Shown: positions 1 to 6,982 of the stretch, in pieces
How positions within the stretch are numbered: position 1 is the first letter of the stretch
Layout: every line of letters begins with the position of its first letter
Assembly: GCA_965208685.1 (NCBI GenBank)
Contig: CBDBPL010000007.1
Coordinates: forward strand, 3,658,001-3,722,000
Direction: 5' to 3'
Origin: JAJEFO01 sp965208685
GTDB lineage: Bacteria > Pseudomonadota > Alphaproteobacteria > Rhodobacterales > Rhodobacteraceae
Length of the DNA: 64,000 nucleotides
Program-made: the position numbers and the translations under genes
The notes under the pieces: generated by a model
Told to the model about the DNA's origin: nothing
Database searches by the model: none
What the model saw: only the letters and a program-made list of their open reading frames with translations

Positions 1-39
1 CAATCAGTCAGGGCGCCAACAAGCGACTGCAAATTGGCC

Positions 40-1404
40 TGCCCGTCGCAGCGGTTCATGGCAGGGACTGCCTGCCCGGCGAGGGCAAGAAACGGGATCG
101 CGGCAAGCACGGTCTCCGAAGGCCGGGGACGGCGTTCGGCCGCGCGAGGATGCAGCGGGCTCACGCGGCGCTTCGCTGCGCCTCCTCGGCCAGGCTGCCG
201 TCGGACCGGTAGCGGCCGATGCAGCGCGGGCCGTGGAACACGGCCAAGCCGCCCTCGGGATATTCGTTGACCCTGACCCTGGCCTTCACGTAGTGATGCC
301 GGTGCCGGTTCTCGGGGATCTGCAGGGAAAGCTTCCCGTAGCGCACCGTGTTGTCCCTGGAGACCAGGCGCTCCTCCTGGACGCACAGGATCTCGCGGAG
401 GTCGCCGACATACGGCACGAAGGCCGTGCCGTCCGTCTCCGGCGCCTTCGCGAACCGGGCGTTGTGCGCCGGGATGAAGACGTCCGCCAGGAAGCGGTTC
501 GCCTCCTCCATCGTCGTGATCCCCGCCGTCCGCAACTCCTGCGGCAGGCGGTTCTGCAACGTGCCGAACATCCGTTCCGAGCGCCCCCGCGCCTCGGGGG
601 AGTACGCCGGGATCATCTCGATGCCGAGTTGCTTCAGCGCCCGCCCCACCTGCGTCGGGCTGTCCTTGTCGACCTTCCCGCCCGCCTCCGGCGTCTTCCA
701 GCAGTGGGACGCCCGGTCCACGTAGAGCAAGCAGAACAGGCCCTTGCGCCCGATCGTCTCCGAGAGGCCACGGAAGCTGCTCATCGTGCCTTCCTCCGCG
801 ACGAAGAACCCCGAATGCGCCTCGCTCGTCGCGTCGTCCATCGTCCAGATCAGGTCCCATTCCTTGCCCGGAACCCATTCGTGCGTCGACCCGTCCTGGT
901 GCAGCATCATCCCCGGCATCGGCTTCCGGGGCCGCTTCCGGCGGTGCGCGCCGCGACGCCTCGCCTTCCGGGTGCGCCCCTCGTCCTGGAGCTTCACGCG
1001 CAGCCAGTTGTAGCTGAACCCGAAGCCGAACTCGTCCACGAGCTTCTCGTGGAAGTGCTTCGCCGTGTAGTCGTGGTACATCGTGTCGTACAGCTCCAGC
1101 ACCTCCGCCACGGTGTCCGCCGGGATCCGGTTGCCCGCAACGCGGTCGAGCCGGCGGTCAAGAAGGCCGTCGCCGCCCTCCGCCCCGTAGCGCCCCTCCC
1201 AGCGCCGGAAGGCCCGCACCGAAACGCCCAGCACCCTCGCCGCGTCCTCCTGGCTCAGCTGTCCGGCCTGCCGCCTTTCGAAGAGTTCCTCGAACTTCAT
1301 CCGCCTTCTCCGCTGCATCGCCCTCGCCAGTCCCATGATCTCTGCTCCCAGGTTTTGGGAGCCATCCTGGGACCGGACAGATGGCATGTTACCTACGGCG
1401 GACA
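40..1404 (-). mobile_element. Insertion sequence, ISNCY-like (ends tentative)
   Basis: A complete DDE transposase gene fills most of this stretch. Candidate imperfect terminal inverted repeats are TGCCCGTCGCAG at 40-51 and, read on the minus strand from 1404 inward, TGTCCGCCGTAG (9 of 12 identical). Both ends carry a CATG..CA block a few bases further in. No target-site duplication is obvious. The element ends about 36 bp before the -35 box of rpmH, so insertion left the ribosomal protein promoter intact. The transposase assignment is firm; the exact ends are inference. Confidence 0.4.
161..1336 (-). CDS. ISNCY-like DDE transposase
   Basis: Transposase of 391 residues that would cut and join the ends of its own element. 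An N-terminal helix-turn-helix (about residues 25-60, with SQEDAARVLGVSVRAFRRW) is followed by a basic linker (RKARRRGAHRRKRPRK) and an RNase H-like integrase core. Likely catalytic acids are D148 (HQDGS), D207 (YVDRAS) and E254 (GRSERMFGTL). A beta-rich C-terminal domain ends the protein. The start at 1336 is chosen because it follows GGGAG and because the reading frame further upstream overlaps rpmH and shows no homology. No frameshift or stop is visible, so the element may still be active. Family assignment comes from the motif pattern and is moderately sure. Confidence 0.85.
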   Translation of the reverse strand: MGLARAMQRRRRMKFEELFERRQAGQLSQEDAARVLGVSVRAFRRWEGRYGAEGGDGLLDRRLDRVAGNRIPADTVAEVLELYDTMYHDYTAKHFHEKLVDEFGFGFSYNWLRVKLQDEGRTRKARRRGAHRRKRPRKPMPGMMLHQDGSTHEWVPGKEWDLIWTMDDATSEAHSGFFVAEEGTMSSFRGLSETIGRKGLFCLLYVDRASHCWKTPEAGGKVDKDSPTQVGRALKQLGIEMIPAYSPEARGRSERMFGTLQNRLPQELRTAGITTMEEANRFLADVFIPAHNARFAKAPETDGTAFVPYVGDLREILCVQEERLVSRDNTVRYGKLSLQIPENRHRHHYVKARVRVNEYPEGGLAVFHGPRCIGRYRSDGSLAEEAQRSAA

Positions 1405-1439
1405 TACGGCTTGTTATCGACATCATCGTCAACAAGACG

Positions 1440-1468
1440 TTGACATGGCGAATTGATCCACTTATTGG
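1440..1468 (+). promoter_or_regulatory. Promoter of rpmH-rnpA
   Basis: TTGACA at 1440-1445 is followed, after a 16-17 bp spacer, by TTATTG/TATTGG at about 1462-1468. It lies about 52 bp before the rpmH start and just outside the IS element. It is the only good sigma70-type match upstream of rpmH and presumably drives rpmH, rnpA and yidD. Confidence 0.6.
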
Positions 1469-1520
1469 CCGGGCCTTGGAACAGTCAGGCCCGATCCCGC
1501 GGCCGAATTGGAGAGGTTCG

Positions 1521-1658
1521 ATGCCCAAGCGCACTTTCCAGCCGTCAAACAAGGTCCGCAAGCGCCGCCACGGATTCCGCGCACGCATGGCAACCAAGGC
1601 TGGCCGCAAGATCTTGAATGCTCGCCGCCTGCGCGGCCGGAAGAAGTTGAGCGCCTGA
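1521..1658 (+). CDS. rpmH: 50S ribosomal protein bL34
   Basis: Basic 45-residue protein beginning MPKRTFQPSN and ending RRLRGRKKLSA, the complete and typical length and sequence of bL34, a small protein of the large ribosomal subunit. The GAGAGG upstream of the ATG serves as ribosome binding site. It heads the conserved rpmH-rnpA-yidD-yidC cluster, which in many bacteria lies near the replication origin. No dnaA or DnaA-box cluster is visible here, so an origin cannot be claimed. Confidence 0.97.
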   Translation: MPKRTFQPSNKVRKRRHGFRARMATKAGRKILNARRLRGRKKLSA

Positions 1659-1780
1659 TCGAGTCCCGCAAGCGAGGCCACCAGCGAGCCCGTCCCGGCA
1701 CACTTTCACTCATCGAGCAGACCACAGGTCGCGAAGCAGTCTTCCGAGATTGGCCGTTCGGACATACACTGCCAGTCATC

Positions 1781-2128
1781 ATGCAGACCAACGGACTCAT
1801 TGCGCTCACGAAACGCGCAGACTACCTCAAGGCCGCGGCCAGCGTGCGTCGCAGCACGCCCGGATTCGTTCTCCAGATCCGGAACCGCGGCGAGGAGGAG
1901 CCGGATTGCATTCGGGTTGGAATCACGTGCTCGAAAAAGGTCGGAAATGCCGTGACCCGCAATCGTGCCAAGAGACGGCTTCGCGAAGTGGCGCGCCTGA
2001 TATTGCCTGAGCATGGCCGGAACGGCTTTGACTACGTCCTGGTCGGGCGTCGCCATGTGACGGCCAGCCGCGATTTCGCGACAATGCTCGAAGACCTGAC
2101 ACATGCTCTGGCGGAGATTCACAAGTGA
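1781..2128 (+). CDS. rnpA: Ribonuclease P protein component
   Basis: Protein subunit (115 residues) of RNase P, which with the RNA subunit removes 5' leaders from pre-tRNA. The family signature RNRAKRRLREV sits at residues 60-70, preceded by the conserved core GITCSKKVGNAVTR. The ATG at 1781 gives the usual distance (about 8 residues) to the conserved LTKRADYL segment; the open frame extends upstream but without family similarity. A gap of 122 bp separates it from rpmH. Its stop codon overlaps the start of yidD (GTGA), indicating translational coupling. Confidence 0.95.
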   Translation: MQTNGLIALTKRADYLKAAASVRRSTPGFVLQIRNRGEEEPDCIRVGITCSKKVGNAVTRNRAKRRLREVARLILPEHGRNGFDYVLVGRRHVTASRDFATMLEDLTHALAEIHK

Positions 2129-2349
2129 GTCCGCTTGCCTGGATCCTGTCCCTTGCCGTCCGGGCATACAGGCTGACGCTCAGCCCGTGGATCGGGCATC
2201 ATTGCCGCTTTCAGCCCACATGTTCGGCATACGCACTGGAGGCCCTTGCAAGACACGGGGGGCTCAAAGGCGGCTGGATGGCCCTCAAGCGCATCCTCCG
2301 ATGTCATCCATGGGGTGGATCCGGTGTCGACAACGTGCCCGGCCCGTAG
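2125..2349 (+). CDS. yidD: Membrane protein insertion efficiency factor YidD
   Basis: Small protein of 74 residues with an amphipathic N-terminal helix, helping YidC-dependent insertion of inner-membrane proteins. It shows the family hallmarks CRFQPTCSAYALEAL (Cys27, Cys33) and RILRCHPWGGSGVDNVP near the C-terminus. It starts with GTG overlapping the rnpA stop by four bases. In most relatives yidC follows soon after; here about 4.6 kb of other genes separate them, which marks this spot as an insertion site. Confidence 0.93.
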   Translation: MSPLAWILSLAVRAYRLTLSPWIGHHCRFQPTCSAYALEALARHGGLKGGWMALKRILRCHPWGGSGVDNVPGP

Positions 2350-2499
2350 TTCCGCCAAGCCAGAAGTCGTGTATCGAAGCAACCGAATCCAGCCAATGCG
2401 TCGAGAAAGGGATTCCGTGCCGTGCCCGCGCCACGACCGGACTGGCGCAGGTCTTGACGACCTGACGCAGCACGCCATAAGCAGCAATGCCATTTCAGC
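2350..2499. other. Spacer after yidD, no recognised gene
   Basis: This 150-bp stretch carries stops in the yidD frame and no protein that looks like a family member. It is where an N-terminal part of the following HNH-like protein would be expected if that gene is truncated. No hairpin with a T-run is seen after yidD. Confidence 0.4.
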
Positions 2500-2787
2500 A
2501 TGAAAGCTGGGTCCATGCAGCAAGAAGAACCCGATGGCACGTTCTGGGCACCACGAGAGTGTCTGCGGAATCCCATTCCCGAGACATTCGAGGCGGCGAT
2601 GCTGCTCGATCGTGCCGTTGCGCATCACACGGCGGGAAACCGGAATGATGTCGTGGTCACATGCGCGCCATGCAACTACGGGAAAGGAGACTACATGCTT
2701 GAGGAACTTGGCCTCATCGATCCACGTTTGCGTCCGGCAGTCCGAACATCTTGGGACGGTCTGGAACGAATGCTCATTGACGGCTGA
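2500..2787 (+). CDS. HNH-like endonuclease domain protein, probably 5'-truncated
   Basis: Encodes 95 residues resembling the C-terminal part of HNH nucleases. After LLDRAVAHHTAGNRNDVVV comes the CAPCNYGKG zinc-type motif, then LEELGLIDPR and a WDGLERML tail, as in some large-domain HNH proteins. The position that normally reads DH (catalytic His) reads DR here, so activity is doubtful. There is no good ribosome binding site before 2500 (an alternative ATG lies at 2515), and the N-terminal half of a normal HNH gene is missing. It lies 40 bp before the PLD-ATPase gene on the same strand and could be its partner or a relic. Assignment is by motif only. Confidence 0.5.
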   Translation: MKAGSMQQEEPDGTFWAPRECLRNPIPETFEAAMLLDRAVAHHTAGNRNDVVVTCAPCNYGKGDYMLEELGLIDPRLRPAVRTSWDGLERMLIDG

Positions 2788-2827
2788 AGAGCTCGGCTGA
2801 TGCGCAGGCCATTTGAGGACGAACCGG

Positions 2828-4867
2828 ATGTCAAAGCGCACGATCACGCGAGACGCAGGGGAGACTGACGCTCCCGAGCTGTTCGGATCGGACGCCGCGT
2901 GGACGCCGACACAGGTGCTCGACGCCCAGGCGCTGGGAGTGCGCCATTTCGATCTCGAAGAGTTCGCGCGGTACAGGTGCATTCGGATTCTCACCTATTC
3001 GGCGAGCGTTTCGATGCTCGCCTCGCTGCTCGACCAGTTCGAAGAGGCAAGCGTCGAGGTGGTGATGGGTCATTCGCGTACCGTGAATGACATGGCCGCG
3101 CTCATTGCGCTGCAGACGGTCGCGATGGAGGACGTTCGCAAGGCGCTTCGGAGCATTTCCGTGTCTCGCAGGGAGAACATTCTCGGACGAATTCGCAGCG
3201 GCAAGTTGCGGGTGTGGGTGGTCGAAGGGCATGTATCGCATGCGAAGATCTTCCTGCTCTCGGATGGACCGGATGAAGGCCGCTCCGTGCTGACCGGCTC
3301 AGCCAACTTCTCGACATCGGCCTTGCTCGGCGATCAGCACGAGGTGCTCATGCGGTTCAATGACGATCTCGCTTGGGACCATTTCGAGGGGCAATATCGA
3401 CGCGTCCGGGATCACGCATCCGCTGAGCTCCCGCTCGCGAAGCTCGCCGAAGACCGGCGCGACCCGACGGAGAGCATGTCACCTGTCGAAGCGCCGGTGC
3501 TGGCACCCGACCGCGGGTTGCAGGTGGTTCAGATCGCGCAACCGGCAGAGGCAGAGGAGTCGGTCGAGCGGGGACGTCGGCTGGAGAGGATTTACGACCT
3601 GGTGCTGCCAGCCCTGCGCAAGGAAAAGCCGAAGACCGACAAGATGAAGGTCAGGCTGGACGACTCCATTCGCAAGCGGTTCTCCGGGATGATCCGGCGC
3701 CAGACCAGAGGCCAGGCTGCCATCCACCCGACTTTCTCCCTTGACCTGGACAGGCGACAGGCCGCCGTCGGCGGCACCGACTGGCCCCTTGACAACGAGG
3801 ACGGGCAGGTGAGCCGGGACGCGACTGCGCTGGTGACCTTCTGGGAAACCTATGGCGAGGCCTTTCGCGGCGACGTCGGGAAATTGCAGAAGGACTATTT
3901 TGTCTTCCTGTGCTGGATGTTCTTCTCGCCGCTCATTTGCACGCTGCGTCGCCAGGCTGCGATCGAGGACCGGGACGTCATCCGCTATCCCAGGGTCGGG
4001 ATCATCTATGGCAAGTCCAACTCCGGGAAGACGCAGCTCGTGGACATAGTCGGAAAGTTCATGCTTGCAGACGACTTCCCGAACGCTGTCAGGACACCGA
4101 TGACCAGCTTGCTGCTGCGCGAGATCGACGCGTCATACCGTCGCATGCCCGCCTTTTTCGACGATATCGGCTGGCGTCGGTTCCGGGACCATGCGCCGGA
4201 ATTCATCAAGGACGAAACCCTGCCGCCGCACGACGAGAGCCCGTGCATGATAGTCTCGATGAACGCCCGGGTCGGCGCATTCCCGGACGAAGTCGCAAAG
4301 CGTTGCCTCCTGATCTACAGCTCTGCCTCACTCCCCAGCGAAGACGAGGATGGCCGCATCACCATGGCCGACCGGCTGGCCACGATCGAACCCACCACAC
4401 ATCTCTATCGACGCTATCTGCGCTCGGTGCTGGACCGCCTCGACGCGGAGGGCGCCGATTGGCTCCGGCTGTCGTCCGAGGTGCTGTCAGGCATCCTGAT
4501 CGAGTGTGGCCATGATCCTGCTTGGGCAAGCCCGGTCACCTGGCAGGAGTATGCGTCCACGCGGTACGATGCCCTGCGCGAGCAGTTGCGAAGTCTTCTC
4601 GATCCGGCGCGGCGCCAGGCAGCCCGCCCGACCACCGACAGCGAGGGCTGGTTTGCCGAGGGAGGCAAGGTGTGGATTCGGGTCGGGACCAACAGTTTCG
4701 GACATCCCGACTTCGAGTGGCGGGATCTCCCGACCTACATGCTGCACGAGCACGAGAGCCGCGCGGCCGAGTTCGTGCTCGACGTAAAAGCAGTCGAGAA
4801 CTTCCTGGGTTCAAGGCTTGAGCAACCACGATGGCGATTCCCGATTCGGTTGCGATCCGTGAGGTAG
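2828..4867 (+). CDS. PLD-like nuclease fused to a P-loop ATPase (uncharacterised)
   Basis: Protein of 679 residues with two enzymatic modules. Residues about 35-180 form a phospholipase D-like domain with one HKD motif (H138-A-K140, then TGSANFS at 156-162), typical of DNA-acting PLD nucleases. After a charged linker (about 200-330) comes an ATPase: Walker A GKSNSGKT (395-402), Walker B AFFDDIG (442-448), sensor-like MIVSMNAR (474-481) and a basic pair KR (491-492), similar in order to AAA+/SF3-type motors. The C-terminal 180 residues are unrecognised. The ATG at 2828 is preceded by TGAGGA; a TTG at 2813 is the alternative. Nuclease plus motor beside an HNH fragment and a toxin-antitoxin pair suggests a defence or mobile-element role; this is inference. 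Confidence 0.7.
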   Translation: MSKRTITRDAGETDAPELFGSDAAWTPTQVLDAQALGVRHFDLEEFARYRCIRILTYSASVSMLASLLDQFEEASVEVVMGHSRTVNDMAALIALQTVAMEDVRKALRSISVSRRENILGRIRSGKLRVWVVEGHVSHAKIFLLSDGPDEGRSVLTGSANFSTSALLGDQHEVLMRFNDDLAWDHFEGQYRRVRDHASAELPLAKLAEDRRDPTESMSPVEAPVLAPDRGLQVVQIAQPAEAEESVERGRRLERIYDLVLPALRKEKPKTDKMKVRLDDSIRKRFSGMIRRQTRGQAAIHPTFSLDLDRRQAAVGGTDWPLDNEDGQVSRDATALVTFWETYGEAFRGDVGKLQKDYFVFLCWMFFSPLICTLRRQAAIEDRDVIRYPRVGIIYGKSNSGKTQLVDIVGKFMLADDFPNAVRTPMTSLLLREIDASYRRMPAFFDDIGWRRFRDHAPEFIKDETLPPHDESPCMIVSMNARVGAFPDEVAKRCLLIYSSASLPSEDEDGRITMADRLATIEPTTHLYRRYLRSVLDRLDAEGADWLRLSSEVLSGILIECGHDPAWASPVTWQEYASTRYDALREQLRSLLDPARRQAARPTTDSEGWFAEGGKVWIRVGTNSFGHPDFEWRDLPTYMLHEHESRAAEFVLDVKAVENFLGSRLEQPRWRFPIRLRSVR

Positions 4868-4947
4868 CTGGCCAGCGCCGGACCGCGCTTTTGCCTTTCG
4901 CCGGTTGGGAGCCACAAGGGAATCGCAGTCAAGGAGCCGTTGAAGTC

Positions 4948-5427
4948 CTACGTGACGGGAATTCTTGGCGCCTGCGCTTTGCGCCCCTCTTCAACGAGCG
5001 GCGCCTTTCGATCGCAGCGAGCAGGCGTCCGGGCTCCGATGTCCCGTGCAGTCGCGGCAAGTGCCCTGTCCAGCGTGGCAATCGGCTGCCGCACGTGATG
5101 TGCGCGTTCGCGGCATGCAGCATCCTGGTCCGACAGGCCATGCCGGTCGGCAAGTTCAAGAACCGTCCCGTACACACGCACTGCAGACACCGGTTCCGTC
5201 TCTTTGGGCTGGACGTCACTGCCGCCAAAGCCACCCGGCGAATCTTCGGAGCGGGCACGATCTTCGCGTGTTGCAGCGAGCGGTCCGTTGCCGGCATCTA
5301 CCGGCCACAGCAGTCGGAGAAGCGCGCGACCGTCGATGGGTGAGTCACGGAAGCTGGCAACCGCAGTGGAGGTCTTGTCCGGGAACGCCCACCACATGGT
5401 CACCGAGCAATCTGGAACGAACGCCAT
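4948..5427 (-). CDS. PIN-domain toxin (VapC-like), possibly decaying
   Basis: Toxin of a type II pair, 159 residues, expected to be a Mg-dependent RNase. It begins MAFVPDCSVTMWWAF with the first acid D6. The usual Glu of the LWPLEVAN segment is Asp here (LWPVDAGN). The later DAA and IATLDRAL segments keep their aspartates. The ATG overlaps the antitoxin stop by one base (TGATG), a normal coupled arrangement. About 30 residues at the C-terminus go beyond the usual domain length, and the middle (about 65-85) is unusually Gly/Ser/Pro-rich. It may therefore have reduced activity or be eroding. It converges with the PLD-ATPase gene, 80 bp away. Confidence 0.65.
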   Translation of the reverse strand: MAFVPDCSVTMWWAFPDKTSTAVASFRDSPIDGRALLRLLWPVDAGNGPLAATREDRARSEDSPGGFGGSDVQPKETEPVSAVRVYGTVLELADRHGLSDQDAACRERAHHVRQPIATLDRALAATARDIGARTPARCDRKAPLVEEGRKAQAPRIPVT

Positions 5428-5669
5428 CAGCAATTCCGGCATGCCTGGATGAGATGCCGAATCGGGCCTCCGTCGAGACTGTGCGATTGCCGGAATCCCT
5501 CGATGGTCCCGATCATGGTTCGCACTCTGCGGGAATCGCGTGATCGGAACACGACCAGCTCGGCCACGGGCCGACCGTGCCGGGTCATGACGGAGCGCTC
5601 GTCCTCCTGCACGCGCTGAAGCAGCAGCGGGAAGCGAGTCCTCGTCTCAAGCGCGCCAATTCCTGGCAA
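5427..5669 (-). CDS. Phd/YefM-family antitoxin
   Basis: An 80-residue antitoxin with the Phd/YefM N-terminal fold (MPGIGALETRTRFPLLLQRV, then MTRHGRPVAELVVF). This domain binds the operator DNA, while the C-terminal tail masks the PIN toxin encoded immediately downstream. The start is TTG at 5669, supported by a strong GGAGG about ten bases upstream; no ATG fits. A near-perfect 19-base palindrome at 5713-5731 lies just upstream and is the likely autoregulatory site. Family assignment is good; the exact target of the toxin is unknown. Confidence 0.75.
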   Translation of the reverse strand: MPGIGALETRTRFPLLLQRVQEDERSVMTRHGRPVAELVVFRSRDSRRVRTMIGTIEGFRQSHSLDGGPIRHLIQACRNC

Positions 5670-5712
5670 GGCACGGACCCTCCTTTCTCATTGGCCTGCG
5701 CTCAAGCCAGAC

Positions 5713-5731
5713 GCGGTCTGGTCCAGACCGC
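5713..5731. promoter_or_regulatory. Palindromic operator of the Phd/PIN pair
   Basis: GCGGTCTGG and CCAGACCGC flank a single T, a 9+1+9 perfect inverted repeat. It lies 28 bp upstream of the antitoxin ribosome binding site and 80 bp from the divergent ttcA start. Phd-type antitoxins repress their own operons by binding such palindromes, so this is the probable operator. It could also influence ttcA. Confidence 0.55.
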
Positions 5732-5811
5732 CTGCAAGGCCAACGATACTTGACAGGCATCGAGGCGCTCCGTCCCTTGTCCTGCAATCTTGAATTCACT
5801 ATTTCCGCAGC

Positions 5812-6690
5812 ATGCTTGACGAGGCTGACGACATCCATCCGCTCTTTCACGGCGCGCCTTCGACAACCGAGTTTCGGAAGCTTCGAAAGCGCATCATCCG
5901 CAACGTGCGCATGGCAATCGAGCAATACGGAATGATCGAACGCGACTCACGCTGGCTGGTCTGCCTGTCGGGCGGCAAGGACAGCTACACGCTCCTCGCT
6001 GCACTGCATGAACTCAAGTGGCGCGGACTCCTGCCAGTGGACATGCTTGCCTGCAACCTGGATCAAGGACAGCCGGGCTTCCCCTCAACCGTACTTCCGG
6101 ACTTCCTCGAGCGCATGCAGATCCCTCACAGGATCGAGTTCCAGGACACCTACTCCGTCGTCACCGAGAAAGTCCCGGCCAACAAGACCTACTGCGCACT
6201 TTGCTCCCGGCTGAGACGAGGGCATCTCTATCGCATTGCCCGCGAAGAGGGGTGCTCGGCAATCGTGCTCGGCCACCACCGGGATGACATTCTCGAGACC
6301 TTCTTCATGAACCTCTTCCATGGTGGCCGGCTGGCGACGATGCCGCCGAAACTCCTGAACGAAGAAGGCGATCTGCTTGTCTGTCGCCCGCTTGCCCATG
6401 TGGCGGAAACAGACTGTGCACGCTTTGCCGCAGCGATGAACTACCCCATCATTCCCTGCGACCTGTGCGGCAGCCAGGACGGCCTCCAGCGCCAGCAGGT
6501 CAAGGCTATTCTGGATGAGTGGGAAAGGAACGCGCCAGGCCGGCGACAGGTCATGTTCCGCGCGTTGATGAACGCGCGGCCGTCGCACCTTCTCGATCCC
6601 CGGCTCTTCGATTTCACGGGACTTGCCAGCAAACCCAGGAATGCGAATGGCACCGACCGCCACAGGATCTCGGCACTCTCATCTTCCTGA
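5812..6690 (+). CDS. ttcA: tRNA 2-thiocytidine(32) synthetase TtcA
   Basis: ATP-dependent thiolase (292 residues) that makes 2-thiocytidine at position 32 of certain tRNAs using a [4Fe-4S] cluster. The PP-loop SGGKDS is at residues 53-58. The two CxxC pairs needed for the cluster and sulfur transfer are CALC (128-131) and CDLC (216-219). The conserved GHHRDD follows at about 154-159. The length is normal for the family. The start ATG lacks a clear Shine-Dalgarno, but the N-terminal sequence (DIHPLF..TTEFRKLRKRI) matches relatives. It is divergent from the antitoxin gene; the intervening region holds a TTGACA at 5750 without a convincing -10. Confidence 0.95.
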   Translation: MLDEADDIHPLFHGAPSTTEFRKLRKRIIRNVRMAIEQYGMIERDSRWLVCLSGGKDSYTLLAALHELKWRGLLPVDMLACNLDQGQPGFPSTVLPDFLERMQIPHRIEFQDTYSVVTEKVPANKTYCALCSRLRRGHLYRIAREEGCSAIVLGHHRDDILETFFMNLFHGGRLATMPPKLLNEEGDLLVCRPLAHVAETDCARFAAAMNYPIIPCDLCGSQDGLQRQQVKAILDEWERNAPGRRQVMFRALMNARPSHLLDPRLFDFTGLASKPRNANGTDRHRISALSSS

Positions 6691-6982
6691 AGCGATTCAT
6701 CCTCGCCAGTCGGCGTTTCCGCTGCCGCCCCGGGAGTCGGGGATCCCCGCGCGACACGGGCGCTTCTAATCTGGTCTCCTGACAACAGGACAACCGGAGC
6801 TTCCCGCCATCGGACAGTGAGCCATGCCCAGGAATTGTGACGCCGCGTGCCAGCGGAGGCCCAAACGGATTGCCGGCTTGCCGGCAGGCAGCATCAACCT
6901 GGCCCGGCACCAAAACGCCTTGACCTTTTGGTCGCCGGACTATTGAACCACGAACGCGATTTGAGAAACTCCGGAAACGGTG
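6691..6982. other. ttcA-yidC intergenic region
   Basis: No gene is seen in these 292 bp. It holds a 16-base perfect inverted repeat TGCCGGCTTGCCGGCA (6871-6886) without a T-run. Closer to yidC, TTGACC at 6920 with TATTGA at about 6941 is a possible but poorly spaced promoter (15 bp). The GACC-TTTT-GGTC element at 6921-6932 overlaps it. Confidence 0.4.

Noticed and set aside
233..1456. Long plus-strand reading frame opposite the transposase
   Set aside because: Arg/Val/Leu/Pro-rich shadow of the minus-strand transposase with no family features.
1405..2349. Replication origin near rpmH-rnpA
   Set aside because: The cluster is often near oriC, but no dnaA gene or group of DnaA boxes is visible.
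4929..5343. Alternative plus- and minus-strand frames over the PIN toxin
   Set aside because: Only the minus frame ending at 4948 shows PIN features and couples to the antitoxin.
6871..6886. TGCCGGCTTGCCGGCA as a ttcA terminator
   Set aside because: It lies 180 bp after the ttcA stop and lacks a T-run; it is kept only as an inverted repeat in the intergenic description.
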